DNA of 64,000 nt from Paenibacillus gyeongsangnamensis (GTDB lineage: Bacteria > Bacillota > Bacilli > Paenibacillales > NBRC-103111): contig NZ_JAQAGZ010000016.1 of NCBI RefSeq assembly GCF_027533625.1, positions 62,001 to 126,000 on the forward strand. Reading direction: 5' to 3'. Of the stretch, positions 1-8,543 are shown one piece after another; the first letter of the stretch is position 1; every line of letters starts with the position of its first letter. The notes under the pieces are model-generated. The model ran no database searches and was not told the DNA's origin. It saw only the letters and a program-made list of their open reading frames with translations. Made by a program: the position numbers and the translations under genes.

Positions 1-623
1 TTCTGGCAAACGACGGATGGAAGAAAGCGTTTCAGACGGCAAAAGCGATCACGGATGTGCTAGTGGACAAAAAAATCGGGTCCAGCACGTTAGGAAGATT
101 TTTCGACCAGAGCTTAGCGATGTTTACCTATTATGTTGACGTATTCGGAGACATTGAGAAAAGGACGAAGGACGGCAGCATGTCATTTGACTGGGATATC
201 GTCTCGATGCCGAGCTTTCCGGAAGCCCAGGGGTACGGCTTAAGAAGCCTCTCTCATGATTTATCGATCACCTCGACAACCCCGCATAAAGAAGAAGCGT
301 TTAAAGTCATTCAATTCTTAACAGGCGATGAGGTACAAACGGCATTAACAAAAAGAGGGATTCGTCTGCCGGCCCTTAAGGATCAAAAGATCAGGGATTC
401 GTTCGGCGCGGATAACCCGGTCTTGAAAGGTAAAAATATTCCCGCCGTATTCCTAACGAAGCCCGCCAAAAATCCCCAGCCTACTATTTATGACTCCTAT
501 GCGGAATCGGAAATAGGGAAGGCGTTCGATAAAGTGCTACAAGGCACGGATATCAATACAGCGCTGCGGGAAGCAGAGGATGCAGCAAATCAACGGATTA
601 CAACGGAAAAAGCAAAAAATTAA
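1..623 (+). CDS. extracellular sugar-binding protein of an ABC transporter (3' part only)
   Basis: The reading frame is open from base 3 to the stop at 621-623, so the window begins inside the gene and only the last ~206 residues are seen. The sequence resembles the C-terminal lobe of family 1 solute-binding proteins of the Lpl/YtcQ type: a segment describing a disordered linker and helices ending in a Lys-rich tail, with the phrase PHKEEAFKVIQFLTGDEVQ typical of these lipoproteins. It would bind a carbohydrate outside the membrane and deliver it to permeases upstream of the window. The dehydrogenase and isomerase genes that follow suggest the ligand is a sugar, polyol or sugar acid metabolised by them. 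An 8-bp stem (664-671 with 680-687) lies in the gap to the next gene but has no T run. Family call firm, substrate unknown. Confidence 0.85.
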   Translation, partial: LANDGWKKAFQTAKAITDVLVDKKIGSSTLGRFFDQSLAMFTYYVDVFGDIEKRTKDGSMSFDWDIVSMPSFPEAQGYGLRSLSHDLSITSTTPHKEEAFKVIQFLTGDEVQTALTKRGIRLPALKDQKIRDSFGADNPVLKGKNIPAVFLTKPAKNPQPTIYDSYAESEIGKAFDKVLQGTDINTALREAEDAANQRITTEKAKN

Positions 624-738
624 CACGTCATAACAATCTAATCCGCGCTTAAATAAAATGCATTTCTATTTCCGCAAGCAAATAGAATATAAAGGATGCA
701 CAATCCGAAGGCTATTCTAATTTGAAGGAGATAAGCAA

Positions 739-1731
739 ATGGGTAAATTAAAAGTAGGGATCATCGGGACCGGGGGCATCTCCCATCTGCATGCTAGGCA
801 GCTGCTCGAACTGGCCGATGAGGTTGAAATTACCGCCATAGCGGATACCAGCGCCAGTAACCGGGAGAAGTTCATAGCCAAATTCAAGCTGGACGATATC
901 CTGCAGTTCCAGGATTACAAAGATATGCTGAATCAGGCGTCTTTGGACGCCGTTGTGATCTGTTCCCCTCATACCCTTCATTTCGGACAAGCTACCGATG
1001 CCTTAAACCACGGATGTCATGTATTGATCGAGAAACCGATGACCTGCTCATCACAGGAAGCATATGAGCTGATTGAGACCGCAGAACTTACCGGTAAAGT
1101 GCTTCAGGTATCTTACCAGCGTCATTTTCAACCGGAATTCGTGTTCATTCGCCAAGCAATAGCAGAAGGAAAGATCGGCCGATTGACTTCTGTTACGGCC
1201 TCCCTTTATCAAGAATGGAAGCAGGGTACCACCGGTTTGTGGCGCCAGGTTCCGCAGCTTTCGGGTGGCGGAATGCTGATGGACTCCGGCAGCCATATCG
1301 TGGACGTGCTGCTGTGGACAACCGGACTTACGCCGGCGGAGGTAAAGAGCTATCTGCACAACCAAGGCACACCGGTCGAAATCGATTCCTTCACGTCCAT
1401 TCGTTTCGAGGAGGGGCCGGTTGCCGGACTGAATATCGTCGGTTTTTCGCCATGCTGGCATGAAACCTATGTGTTCTGCGGTGAGGAAGGCGGCATTTTT
1501 TACACGGATGGCCGTATTGCGATACGCCGAAAGGGACAAGAACCCGAAATTCCCGAATTGCCCAAGCAAACCACCAATCAGGATAAGAGCTTTATCGATG
1601 CCGTGCTGGGCAGGCATGAAATCCTGGTTCCGGGAAGCTTTGCGCTGAAGGTCGTTAAGCTGACGGAAATGATTTATCAGGCCGGAGCCTATAAGCCGTA
1701 TGAGTTGGATGTAACAGGAGGAGCGATATGA
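739..1731 (+). CDS. Gfo/Idh/MocA family NAD(P)-dependent oxidoreductase
   Basis: A 330-residue protein of normal length for the family. The N-terminal Rossmann fold is clear: the dinucleotide-binding loop GIIGTGGISHLHA lies at residues ~8-20, and the family signature HVLIEKPMTC (the EKP lysine) at about residues 94-103. The C-terminal alpha/beta substrate domain follows. Enzymes of this family oxidise or reduce sugars, inositols and their derivatives in the cytoplasm. The start has a good ribosome binding site (GAAGGAGATAAGCAA before ATG). The stop overlaps the next gene's start (ATGA at 1728-1731), so the two are translationally coupled. With the upstream sugar-binding protein this forms a carbohydrate-utilisation operon. 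The exact substrate cannot be read from sequence. Confidence 0.93.
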   Translation: MGKLKVGIIGTGGISHLHARQLLELADEVEITAIADTSASNREKFIAKFKLDDILQFQDYKDMLNQASLDAVVICSPHTLHFGQATDALNHGCHVLIEKPMTCSSQEAYELIETAELTGKVLQVSYQRHFQPEFVFIRQAIAEGKIGRLTSVTASLYQEWKQGTTGLWRQVPQLSGGGMLMDSGSHIVDVLLWTTGLTPAEVKSYLHNQGTPVEIDSFTSIRFEEGPVAGLNIVGFSPCWHETYVFCGEEGGIFYTDGRIAIRRKGQEPEIPELPKQTTNQDKSFIDAVLGRHEILVPGSFALKVVKLTEMIYQAGAYKPYELDVTGGAI

Positions 1732-2591
1732 GAATAGGCATGCGAATTCCGCCCAAGATGGGCAGTGAAGGAATAGAAAGCGTAGCTGTTTGGGCCGCCG
1801 GGTCAGGCTTGGACGTTCTCGATGTCCCACGGTTAACGCCCGAGGTCAAACAAATTTGCGAGAAAGCCGGACTTGAAATCGGGTCCGTCGATGCGCAGCA
1901 AACGGGCGGATTGCTCAGCAGCAGCGAACAGCGGAGATCCGATGCGCTGGATGCCGTGAAAAAGCAAATGGATGACATGTCAAGCCTTGGAGCAAGAGTA
2001 TTGTTCATGTGTTTAGTGCCTGAAGATAAGAATCAGCCCCGGAAAGAAAGCTTTGCGATCTGGAAGGATACGTTTCCCGATTTAGTAAAGCATGCGGAGC
2101 AAACCGGCGTATATATTGCGATCGAGGGCTGGCCTGGTCCTGCGCCCCAATATCCGACCATCGGTTGTACGCCGGAGATGTGGCGCGCCATGTTCGAAGC
2201 TATTCCATCCAAGCATTTCGGACTGAATTATGATCCGTCTCACCTTGTCAGACTTGGTATTGATTACGCCAGAGCGCTTTCGGAATTCGGCGACAGAATT
2301 AACCACGTTCATGGTAAGGATACGGAAATCCTGCATGATGAGCTGTATGAATGCGGCGTGCTCCCGGCAACCTTCGGCGCTAAATATGGTTTTTCCGAGG
2401 GCTCTTGGAGATATACGATACCGGGTCATGGGCAGGTGGAATGGAATAAAGTGGCCGTAAGGTTAGATCGATTAGGTTATCAAGGGGCAATCAGCATCGA
2501 ATTGGAGGATCACCGGTTTTGGGGTACGGCCGAGAAGGAAAGGGAAGGTATTAAAAAAGCGGCGGAACATTTATCATTATATTTTAAATAA
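1728..2591 (+). CDS. sugar phosphate isomerase/epimerase (TIM barrel, AP endonuclease 2 family)
   Basis: A 287-residue protein of the xylose-isomerase-like TIM-barrel superfamily. Metal- and substrate-binding elements typical of IolE/IolH-like and tagatose-3-epimerase-like enzymes are visible: an acidic strand end (IEGWPGP near residue 133), NYDPSHL (~167-173), HVHGKD (~194-199) and a C-terminal SIELED motif (~260). It probably isomerises or epimerises the keto-sugar made by the Gfo/Idh/MocA enzyme with which it overlaps by 4 bases. It is the last gene of the operon, being followed directly by a strong intrinsic terminator. Substrate unknown; an inosose dehydratase or 3-keto-sugar hydrolase-like role is possible. 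Confidence 0.88.
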   Translation: MRIGMRIPPKMGSEGIESVAVWAAGSGLDVLDVPRLTPEVKQICEKAGLEIGSVDAQQTGGLLSSSEQRRSDALDAVKKQMDDMSSLGARVLFMCLVPEDKNQPRKESFAIWKDTFPDLVKHAEQTGVYIAIEGWPGPAPQYPTIGCTPEMWRAMFEAIPSKHFGLNYDPSHLVRLGIDYARALSEFGDRINHVHGKDTEILHDELYECGVLPATFGAKYGFSEGSWRYTIPGHGQVEWNKVAVRLDRLGYQGAISIELEDHRFWGTAEKEREGIKKAAEHLSLYFK

Positions 2592-2597
2592 AAACGT

Positions 2598-2633
2598 AAA
2601 GCGCCTTTCGATTTTTGATCGAAGGGCGCTTTT
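2598..2633 (+). terminator. intrinsic terminator of the sugar operon
   Basis: A near-perfect stem pairs AAAGCGCCTTTCGAT with GATCGAAGGGCGCTTT around a short T-rich loop and is followed by TTTT. It sits 7 bases after the isomerase stop codon and would end the operon. Confidence 0.9.
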
Positions 2634-2708
2634 CTTCTGACAAGAAGTAGTGAAAATATTTAAAGTTTTTTTAAGCTAATCCCCCGAGAGTGCAACACCG
2701 ACTACGAA

Positions 2709-2996
2709 TCAAGGCAGTACAGATCGGAGGTAGGTGTCTACATAACTATTATAGCTGCTGAGCAATCTCCCAGACATGTCCTCCTGGATCAGTAAAAGTA
2801 ATCTGCGTACTCCCCAAGGTCGGTTGATTGGACCGTTAAGTAGCGCGACGCCTCTTTCTTTCAATTCACTACAAACTGCGTCCACGTCATCCACGCGAAT
2901 GGTAAATTGGAAACGCGATCCCGATTTTTGGCTTGCAACTTTTCCTGGATCGATCAATCCGTGAGCCTGAGTAATTTTCAAGAGGTTACTGCTCAA
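2709..2996 (-). pseudogene. VOC (glyoxalase/bleomycin-resistance fold) gene fragment, frameshifted
   Basis: Only the C-terminal two thirds of a VOC-fold protein remain. The frame from a TTG at 2996 gives the fold's middle part (RFQFTIRVDDVDAVCSELKE, then NRPWGVR). Just after WGVR (about 2800-2815) the expected end ITFTDPGGHVWEIAQQL followed by a stop is found in the next frame, so one base has been lost. The first ~35 residues of the fold are missing upstream. The VOC frame continues a few codons into the 3' end of the DinB gene (KDWILNL overlapping its stop), which suggests the two were joined by a deletion. No function is expected. Confidence 0.8.
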
Positions 2997-2998
2997 AT

Positions 2999-3499
2999 TT
3001 AATATCCAATCCTTTGATTCAGTTCAGCTTTCTGACGCAGATGATGGCGAAAATGCATACCGACCATTTCGAACCACTCCTTTGCGTTGAGCCACCCAAA
3101 ACCATCATGTCTGACTTTGTAATTTGGGTTTATCGTTCTAACTTTCCCCTCCCATTGAGACATTCTCTCGAGCACAAAATCAAGTCCTCGCATGAGGTCA
3201 TCGATTGTTCCCGCATTGCTTGGGTTGTTCGCTGGACCGTCCGGCAATTTGATTTTTATAGGCGGGAATGAATGATTATTGAACACATCTTCACCAGCCT
3301 CTGTCTTGCTCTCATGCTGTTCTTCACTTGCGGACGCACATCGTTGCACTTGGTCTAGATAGTCAAGCGCAGTCAGGATCATATGATCATACATCTGGGC
3401 GATAGACCAAACCCCTTTCTCGGATATATGCCGTAATTGTTCGAGTGAATAACGCTTGAGATCCGTCTTGTATAAATCAATTATTTCTGCATACTGCAT
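2999..3499 (-). CDS. DinB family protein (putative metal-dependent hydrolase/transferase fold)
   Basis: A 166-residue four-helix-bundle protein of the DinB/YfiT superfamily. The metal-binding histidines characteristic of the family are visible: one in the first helix (AQMYDHMILTALDYL, ~residues 34-48) and the pair near the C-terminus (HFRHHLRQK, ~150-158). In Bacillales such proteins are numerous; characterised relatives are bacillithiol transferases and the fold includes damage-inducible proteins. The substrate here is unknown. It lies alone on the minus strand directly ahead of a broken VOC gene. The start ATG at 3497-3499 has only a weak ribosome binding site (AGGGTCACATCC region reads poorly), so expression may be low. 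Confidence 0.85.
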   Translation of the reverse strand: MQYAEIIDLYKTDLKRYSLEQLRHISEKGVWSIAQMYDHMILTALDYLDQVQRCASASEEQHESKTEAGEDVFNNHSFPPIKIKLPDGPANNPSNAGTIDDLMRGLDFVLERMSQWEGKVRTINPNYKVRHDGFGWLNAKEWFEMVGMHFRHHLRQKAELNQRIGY

Positions 3500-3637
3500 G
3501 TAGGGTCACATCCATTCCATGAATTGTGCACGTTTTGACTAGCATACTACACCGAATGTTTTGATATTTCTTTTTATTTGCTATTCTCAGCGATTTTGTT
3601 TTAAGAATTCTTAGTGATAAATCTTGGTTAATAATCT

Positions 3638-3925
3638 TCATTCTCCTGCGTGCTTCCGTTCGACGATGCTCCGCCTGCTCTTCTCCGAGTGTAGGAAGTA
3701 TGTCTCGTCCATTTCAACGATACCTTGGAACGCTTCGATTGGAATTTGCTTCAATGCCGAGAGAATCTTATGCCGCCAGAAAAACAAAGTTACAAACGAG
3801 ACATCATCGTACATCAGTTCTGCACATTTGCGAAGCGAAAAGCCTTCAATCATGAGTTCGATAAACCGAACCCACAGGTGAGGTCTCCGTGTCCGCTGAA
3901 GAGGCGAATTCGTGAGGTCATAAAA
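3638..3925 (-). pseudogene. IS1595-family (ISXO2-like) transposase remnant
   Basis: Reading the minus strand from about 3925, one frame gives YDLTNSPLQRTRRPHLW, then FIELMIEGFSLRKCAELM, FFWRHKILSALKQIP, and GIVEMDETYFLHSEK, which is the zinc-ribbon-following region and the start of the DDE domain (first Asp in MDETYF) of IS1595-type transposases. The N-terminal zinc ribbon and the rest of the DDE domain are absent and no terminal inverted repeats were found. This is a dead fragment of roughly 95 codons. It marks this stretch as an insertion-prone area next to the tandem pair at 4077-4848. Confidence 0.8.
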
Positions 3926-4076
3926 TCAACAGCTGAGTTTAACATAGCCTATTTTTTTAAAAATGGGGGTTTTAGTACATATCCAGTAGTGCTAGTTATT
4001 TCATACAAGCATATTCATTGATGATTACATATAAGTGAGAGTAAGGAAAAAATTTAGTAGAAAGATGGTGAACAAA

Positions 4077-4439
4077 ATGGCAAGTTCAACCGGCCCCTTG
4101 CAGAATAATGTGCCAAATCCTGCTACGATGATCCATGTTTTGATAAGTAATGATGATCTTAGCGCCACAGGTATAGTTGAACTTGAAATATTTATTAATC
4201 TTGGAGGTACATTATCGCCAATTGTACATGAGCTTTTTTCGATATCTCCACTTATTACTGAGATTAAGTCATATAATGTAGCTGGAGCTATCGGGTTTGA
4301 AGTTCAATATAGTGTCTCAGCCACTACGAACGTAGTAATAAATGTATTCTCTACAGATGCAATGGGCAATATCCTTGGAGCCCAAGGAGTTCTTAGTAGT
4401 GAGACCCAAATGATATCACAGTTAACCCCTGTTCCTTAA
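4077..4439 (+). CDS. small beta-rich protein of unknown function, first of a tandem pair
   Basis: A 120-residue protein not assigned to a known family. The start at 4077 is chosen because it aligns exactly with its neighbour (MASSTGPLQNN against MPRTTGPILNN) and has GATGGTGA seven bases upstream, although the frame is open further upstream (GTG at 4035). It has no signal peptide and no membrane segment. Alternating hydrophobic residues predict a beta-sandwich. It shares the blocks TGPxxNN, VHELFSI-PL, F-V-N-FSTD-GNI and SETQ-I-LTPVP with the gene at 4474 and, more weakly, with the first ~130 residues of the propeller protein at 19684-20985. A surface, spore or exosporium role is possible but is only a guess. 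Confidence 0.7.
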   Translation: MASSTGPLQNNVPNPATMIHVLISNDDLSATGIVELEIFINLGGTLSPIVHELFSISPLITEIKSYNVAGAIGFEVQYSVSATTNVVINVFSTDAMGNILGAQGVLSSETQMISQLTPVP

Positions 4440-4473
4440 GTCATCATATTAAAGTTACTGGAGGTGAGTTATT

Positions 4474-4848
4474 ATGCCAAGAACAACTGGACCTATACTA
4501 AATAATGGCTTGGCTGCCACAATAGATTTGGTTATAACCAATGATAGTGAAGTACTAACCGTTATATTTGATCTTGAAGTGTTCATTATTAATGGAAGCG
4601 GGATTGCAAAAACACCTATTGTGCATGAACTTTTTTCGATACCCCCGCTTGCTAATATTAATAAGACCTTTAGCATTGCTGGCGCTCAAGCTTTTGAATT
4701 ACAAGCTGATGCAACTGCAACTGATGGAACAGGTGGACATGCTACAGCTAACATATTCTCGACAGATACACTTGGAAACCTTATTTTTGCTGGGCGAGTA
4801 CTCGGCAGCGAAACAGAACAAATTACTGCATTAACGCCTGTACCTTGA
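4474..4848 (+). CDS. small beta-rich protein of unknown function, second of a tandem pair
   Basis: A 124-residue paralogue of the preceding gene, 34 bases downstream with its own strong ribosome binding site (TGGAGGTGAGTTATT before ATG). The two share the N-terminal TGPxxNN motif, the central VHELFSIPPL block and the end SETEQITALTPVP. They almost certainly arose by tandem duplication. No signal peptide, transmembrane segment or known catalytic motif is visible. The base composition is AT-richer than in the neighbouring metabolic operons, which fits an accessory origin. The same domain is fused to a beta-propeller at 19684-20985. Function unknown. Confidence 0.72.
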   Translation: MPRTTGPILNNGLAATIDLVITNDSEVLTVIFDLEVFIINGSGIAKTPIVHELFSIPPLANINKTFSIAGAQAFELQADATATDGTGGHATANIFSTDTLGNLIFAGRVLGSETEQITALTPVP

Positions 4849-4914
4849 TTTTATGGGGACCCAATTCGCGACCTGGAACGAAGACGATTGTCGCCGGAAT
4901 AACTTATGAGAGTT

Positions 4915-4960
4915 AAATAAAAAAGCGGCCCTTGCTCGTCATCCTTTGCGAGAGGGCCGA
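4915..4960 (-). terminator. intrinsic terminator of the acyltransferase gene
   Basis: On the minus strand CGGCCCTCTCGC pairs with GCGAGCAAGGGCCG (one bulge) and is followed by a run of T (TTTTTTATTT). It lies ~60 bases after the acyltransferase stop and points the same way. The stem could also work in the plus direction for the tandem pair, but has no T run there. Confidence 0.85.
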
Positions 4961-5016
4961 TTCATAAATAGGGGAAGACTATTTCGTTTGTTTATGCATG
5001 CGGAATGTTCGATTCT

Positions 5017-6252
5017 TTAAACCGGCTTACGTCTAAGATGGATTTTCTTTGTTTCAATGTAAGGTAATGTTTTAGGTTTAGACCCGAAAAGCATCCACGA
5101 ATATTTTACATATTTATGCGACAGTTCAACAATAACCCACGATAAGAGAAGGGTAACGGCATAACCTACGGCAACGTATAAATAGTAAGTAGCTGGAGTA
5201 TAGCTGACCGGTAAACGGAAGTAATAAAAGAGAACTGCAGCATGTATAATGTAAATTCCGAAAGAAGCCACGCCAAGGTTAATGATCGTATTGATGAGTT
5301 TGGTATTTAGCTTTCGGTACAACAAGCTCGATAATTGAAGCAAAATCAGCGGAGAAGTATATGTATGAATGAACCAGTAGCACTCGTATATTAACGAATT
5401 TGCGCTGAAATCATTCACACGGGTTTGATACCAGAGGTTCACATCTCCGAAGCTTGAAACGATCCATACAGTCCAAAGAGGTATCCAGAGCAACGCTTTT
5501 TTTGAAAAAAGCTTGCTCCACGTAACGGTAATCCAATCTTTTAACGAATGATAATAGATACCCCAGAATGCGCCCATAAAGTAATAAGAAATAAAACTGA
5601 TGGCCAGCTGCCCTTTATCCGCGTATTGCAAAAAGAAATGGTTATAAAGGACAAAGGCCCATTGCAATACAAACCCGCTCCAGATCAGATGCTTTGTTAC
5701 ACGAGGGTTTCGTTGTAGGAACCACAATAGAGCAGGAAACAGGATGTACAGCTGTGCGTTGATGAACACAAAATAAAGATGGTAAAATGTATTGCCGTAA
5801 AGAACCTTTTCAAAAAAATCGGTCAAGGAAGCATGCTGAAAAAACTGCGCCCACGTTTCTCCGAACGAGTAATAAGTCTGGATAACGTAGTAAAAAACAG
5901 AGAATATGAGATAGGGCGTTAAAATATACAGGAATCGACGCTGATAGAAGCGAACGATTATTTTTCCATCCAAAGGCCGATCATAATAACTGTAAAACAG
6001 GACAAGGGCGCTTAAGAAAATAAATGTCGGCGTTCCGAATTTGTTAAAAACGTTTAAAAAATTAAAATAAAAGAACATGGAAGAGCTTTTATCTACAATT
6101 TCTCCGATGGGAATCGAAGTAATATGGACAAAAATGACGCCGAGAATGGCTAGAGCACGAACGATGTATATGATATTCAGCTGTTCTTTGCTTGTTTTTG
6201 CAGCTACCCCATTGGAACATTTCCTCCTTGTGTTCTTGTTCACATAAACCAA
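5017..6252 (-). CDS. acyltransferase family 3 (OafA/YrhL-type) integral membrane protein
   Basis: A 411-residue protein with about ten transmembrane helices. It fits the acyltransferase-3 family, which O-acetylates or O-succinylates sugars of cell-surface polymers in the membrane. The first helix begins near residue 30 with NIIYIVRALAILGVIFVHI, in which the His after the R-A-(L/I)-A-I core is the usual catalytic histidine. An Arg-rich loop (RFYQRRFLYILTPYL, ~105-119) matches the family's conserved cytoplasmic loop. It stands alone with its own terminator. The start follows AGGAGG-like GGAGGAAATG poorly; an internal start at ~6190 cannot be excluded. Acceptor unknown. Confidence 0.88.
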   Translation of the reverse strand: MVYVNKNTRRKCSNGVAAKTSKEQLNIIYIVRALAILGVIFVHITSIPIGEIVDKSSSMFFYFNFLNVFNKFGTPTFIFLSALVLFYSYYDRPLDGKIIVRFYQRRFLYILTPYLIFSVFYYVIQTYYSFGETWAQFFQHASLTDFFEKVLYGNTFYHLYFVFINAQLYILFPALLWFLQRNPRVTKHLIWSGFVLQWAFVLYNHFFLQYADKGQLAISFISYYFMGAFWGIYYHSLKDWITVTWSKLFSKKALLWIPLWTVWIVSSFGDVNLWYQTRVNDFSANSLIYECYWFIHTYTSPLILLQLSSLLYRKLNTKLINTIINLGVASFGIYIIHAAVLFYYFRLPVSYTPATYYLYVAVGYAVTLLLSWVIVELSHKYVKYSWMLFGSKPKTLPYIETKKIHLRRKPV

Positions 6253-6370
6253 GTATAGGAGTCTTTAATTAATAAACTGTGAACCCAAACTTAAATTTAG
6301 CTGAAAATCCTTTCGGACCATGCCGCCATCTTTGTAGCTTCATTATGGAGCCTTTGTCAAAGTATAGTTG

Positions 6371-6400
6371 TTTACAAAAAAGGGAATGATTTGTTATCAT
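6371..6400 (+). promoter_or_regulatory. sigma-A type promoter for the glutaminyl-tRNA synthetase leader
   Basis: TTTACA (6371-6376) and TATCAT (6395-6400) are separated by 18 bases and lie about 20 bases before the T-box leader. They would drive the leader and the synthetase gene. Confidence 0.6.
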
Positions 6401-6417
6401 AGTAGCAATATTAAAAC

Positions 6418-6695
6418 GCGATGATGAGAAGAGTAGGGTAAAACGTTCTTGTACAGAGAGCTCCGGCAGCTGAAAAGGAGCAAAGAGCTTTTCCTCGAAC
6501 CAAGCCTCTGAGCAGCATGTCGGAACCGTGGGCGGGGATGGCGTGACGGGAGCTCCCGTTATAGAGCTAGGGTATAAGCATTGCCTGCAATGCCGTACTT
6601 GAAGAGGTTAATATGGCGACATATTAATGAAGCTGGGGTGGTACCGCGAAAATTTCGTCCCCAAGACAAGAGGTCTTGGAGGTGAAATTTTTTTT
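6418..6695 (+). promoter_or_regulatory. T-box leader (tRNA-Gln responsive) with terminator
   Basis: All landmarks of a T-box riboswitch are present in order. Stem I carries the GA-rich K-turn (GATGATGAGAAGAGTA) and AGAGAG. The specifier region reads GAAC-CAA-GCC just before CTCTGAG, so the specifier codon is CAA (6501-6503), glutamine. The antiterminator carries the canonical box AAGCTGGGGTGGTACCGCG (6630-6648). The terminator pairs AATTTCGTCCCCAAGAC with GTCTTGGAGGTGAAATTT and ends in a T run (to 6695). Uncharged tRNA-Gln would stabilise the antiterminator and allow transcription of the synthetase that follows 42 bases later. The specifier matches the downstream enzyme, which supports both calls. 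Confidence 0.95.
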
Positions 6696-6737
6696 GTTCC
6701 GAATACCACTTATCAAGTTCATTAGGAGGAGTCGACC

Positions 6738-8417
6738 TTGGTTAACGAAAAAGAGCATCAAACCGAACATTTTTTATTTAGGCTGATTAGTGAGGAGCTT
6801 GAGGAGAGAGGATTTAGCAGGGAGATGTGCACGCGATTTCCTCCCGAGCCTAACGGCTATCTTCATATCGGAAGCGCCTACGCTATACACACGAATTATA
6901 CGATGGCGCAAAGGTTTAACGGAACGTTTCATTTACGTTTTGACGATACGAATCCGCTTAAGGAGAATATCGAGTATGTGAACGCGATTATCGAGGATAT
7001 CAAGTGGCTCGGCTATGATCCAGGAAATCACATCTACTTCGGCTCGGATTATTCGGACGAAATCTATAACGCCGCAGTCACCTTGATCAAGCTGGGGAAG
7101 GCCTATGTCTGTGATTTGACGCCGGAGGAAGTAACGGAGTATCGGGGGACTTTGACGGAGCCAGGCAGGAACAGCCCTTATCGAAACCGATCAGTCGAGG
7201 AGAATCTGGAGCTTTTTGCAAAAATGAAAAATGGCCGCTACCCAGCCTCCTCCAAGGTTGTTCGCGCCAAAATCGATATGGGCTCGCCCAATGTAAATCT
7301 GCGTGATCCTGTCATTTATCGAATTATCTATGCAGAGCATTACAGGACGGGAAATGACTGGTGCATCTATCCGATGTATGATTTTGCTCATCCCATTCAA
7401 GATGCGATTGAGGGCATCACCTACTCCTTATGCTCAATCGAATTCAAAGACCATCGACCCTTGTACGAATGGGTCTTGAAGGAGCTTGATAGCCATGAGC
7501 CTCCGCGGCAAAGGGAGTTCGGCCGGCTGAGTTTAACGGGTGTTGTGACAAGCAAACGGTTTTTGAGGCAGCTGGTAGAAGGGGGCTACGTAGACGGCTG
7601 GGATGATCCTAGGCTTCCCACGCTCCGAGGTTTAAGAAGAAGAGGCTTTACGCCGGAAAGCATACGCAGCTTTATTGAAGAGATCGGGAGCATCAGAACC
7701 CAGAGTTCAGTTGACATCTCGCTCTTGGATCATTGCCTCAGGCAGGATCTGAAGGAAAAAACGATTAGCGTCATGGCCGTTTTGCAGCCTTTAAAGGTCG
7801 TCATTACCAACTACCCGGAGAATGACGTGGAGCTGTTAATGATTGAAAACAACAGCGAAAACGACTCATTGGGGAAAAGAGAAGTTCCATTTTCCAAAAC
7901 GATTTATATCGAGCGGGACGATTTTATGGAGCAGCCGCCCAAGGGCTTTCACCGGCTGAGTCTGAATGCCGAGGTAAGGCTGAAGGGGGCGTATTTCATC
8001 AGGTGCGAGGAAGTGATCAAGAACCGGGAAACAGGTGAGATTACGGAGCTTCGCTGTACCTACGACCCGCTCACTAAGAGCGGCACCGGGTTTACCGGGC
8101 GTAAGGTGAAGGGGACGATTCATTGGGTCTCAGCAGAACACGCCGTAAAAGCAGACGTTCATCTATACGAGAAGCTGCTGCTTGAGCCGAACATTCCGAA
8201 GGAGGACAGCGGGGATTGGACCGATACGATCAATCCGGACTCGCTCGTAATCTTAAAGGATGTTTTGATGGAACCTATTGTTGAACATGCCCGCCCGGAA
8301 CAAAAATTCCAATTCTTGCGTCATGGCTATTTTTGCGTAGACAAGAAGTTCACTACCGGCGGCCGGCATGTATTTAACCGCATCGTACCGTTGAAGGATA
8401 CCTGGAATAAGAGATGA
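6738..8417 (+). CDS. glnS: glutamine--tRNA ligase
   Basis: A 559-residue class Ic synthetase, close in length to E. coli GlnRS. It charges tRNA-Gln with glutamine in the cytoplasm. The HIGH-type motif is in PPEPNGYLHIGSA (residues ~34-46) and the KMSKS-type loop is VVTSKRFL (~270-277). The glutamine-specific insert and a C-terminal beta-barrel anticodon-binding half are both present. It is not a GluRS: the PPEPNG form and the C-terminal beta barrel are GlnRS features. The start is a TTG with AGGAGG upstream (TTAGGAGGAGTCGACC). Many Bacillales lack GlnRS and make Gln-tRNA through GatCAB, so its presence with a matching T-box suggests acquisition by transfer. No stop or frameshift is seen. Confidence 0.95.
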   Translation: MVNEKEHQTEHFLFRLISEELEERGFSREMCTRFPPEPNGYLHIGSAYAIHTNYTMAQRFNGTFHLRFDDTNPLKENIEYVNAIIEDIKWLGYDPGNHIYFGSDYSDEIYNAAVTLIKLGKAYVCDLTPEEVTEYRGTLTEPGRNSPYRNRSVEENLELFAKMKNGRYPASSKVVRAKIDMGSPNVNLRDPVIYRIIYAEHYRTGNDWCIYPMYDFAHPIQDAIEGITYSLCSIEFKDHRPLYEWVLKELDSHEPPRQREFGRLSLTGVVTSKRFLRQLVEGGYVDGWDDPRLPTLRGLRRRGFTPESIRSFIEEIGSIRTQSSVDISLLDHCLRQDLKEKTISVMAVLQPLKVVITNYPENDVELLMIENNSENDSLGKREVPFSKTIYIERDDFMEQPPKGFHRLSLNAEVRLKGAYFIRCEEVIKNRETGEITELRCTYDPLTKSGTGFTGRKVKGTIHWVSAEHAVKADVHLYEKLLLEPNIPKEDSGDWTDTINPDSLVILKDVLMEPIVEHARPEQKFQFLRHGYFCVDKKFTTGGRHVFNRIVPLKDTWNKR

Positions 8418-8543
8418 ACATTGTGCAAAAATTAGAAAGTAAAATTTACAATAAATATAAAATGATTTCGTTCTAACCATTCATTCACCCAATATAATTT
8501 TAGTACACTTGGGTTGAACCTGAGTGAAATGGGAGGGATTAGA

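Noticed and set aside
664..688. Hairpin after the first binding-protein gene as a terminator
   Set aside because: The 8-bp stem is AT-rich and has no T run; it may only partly reduce read-through into the dehydrogenase gene.
1051..1830. A 259-codon minus-strand frame opposite the Gfo/Idh/MocA gene
   Set aside because: Antisense shadow; no ribosome binding site or recognisable domain.
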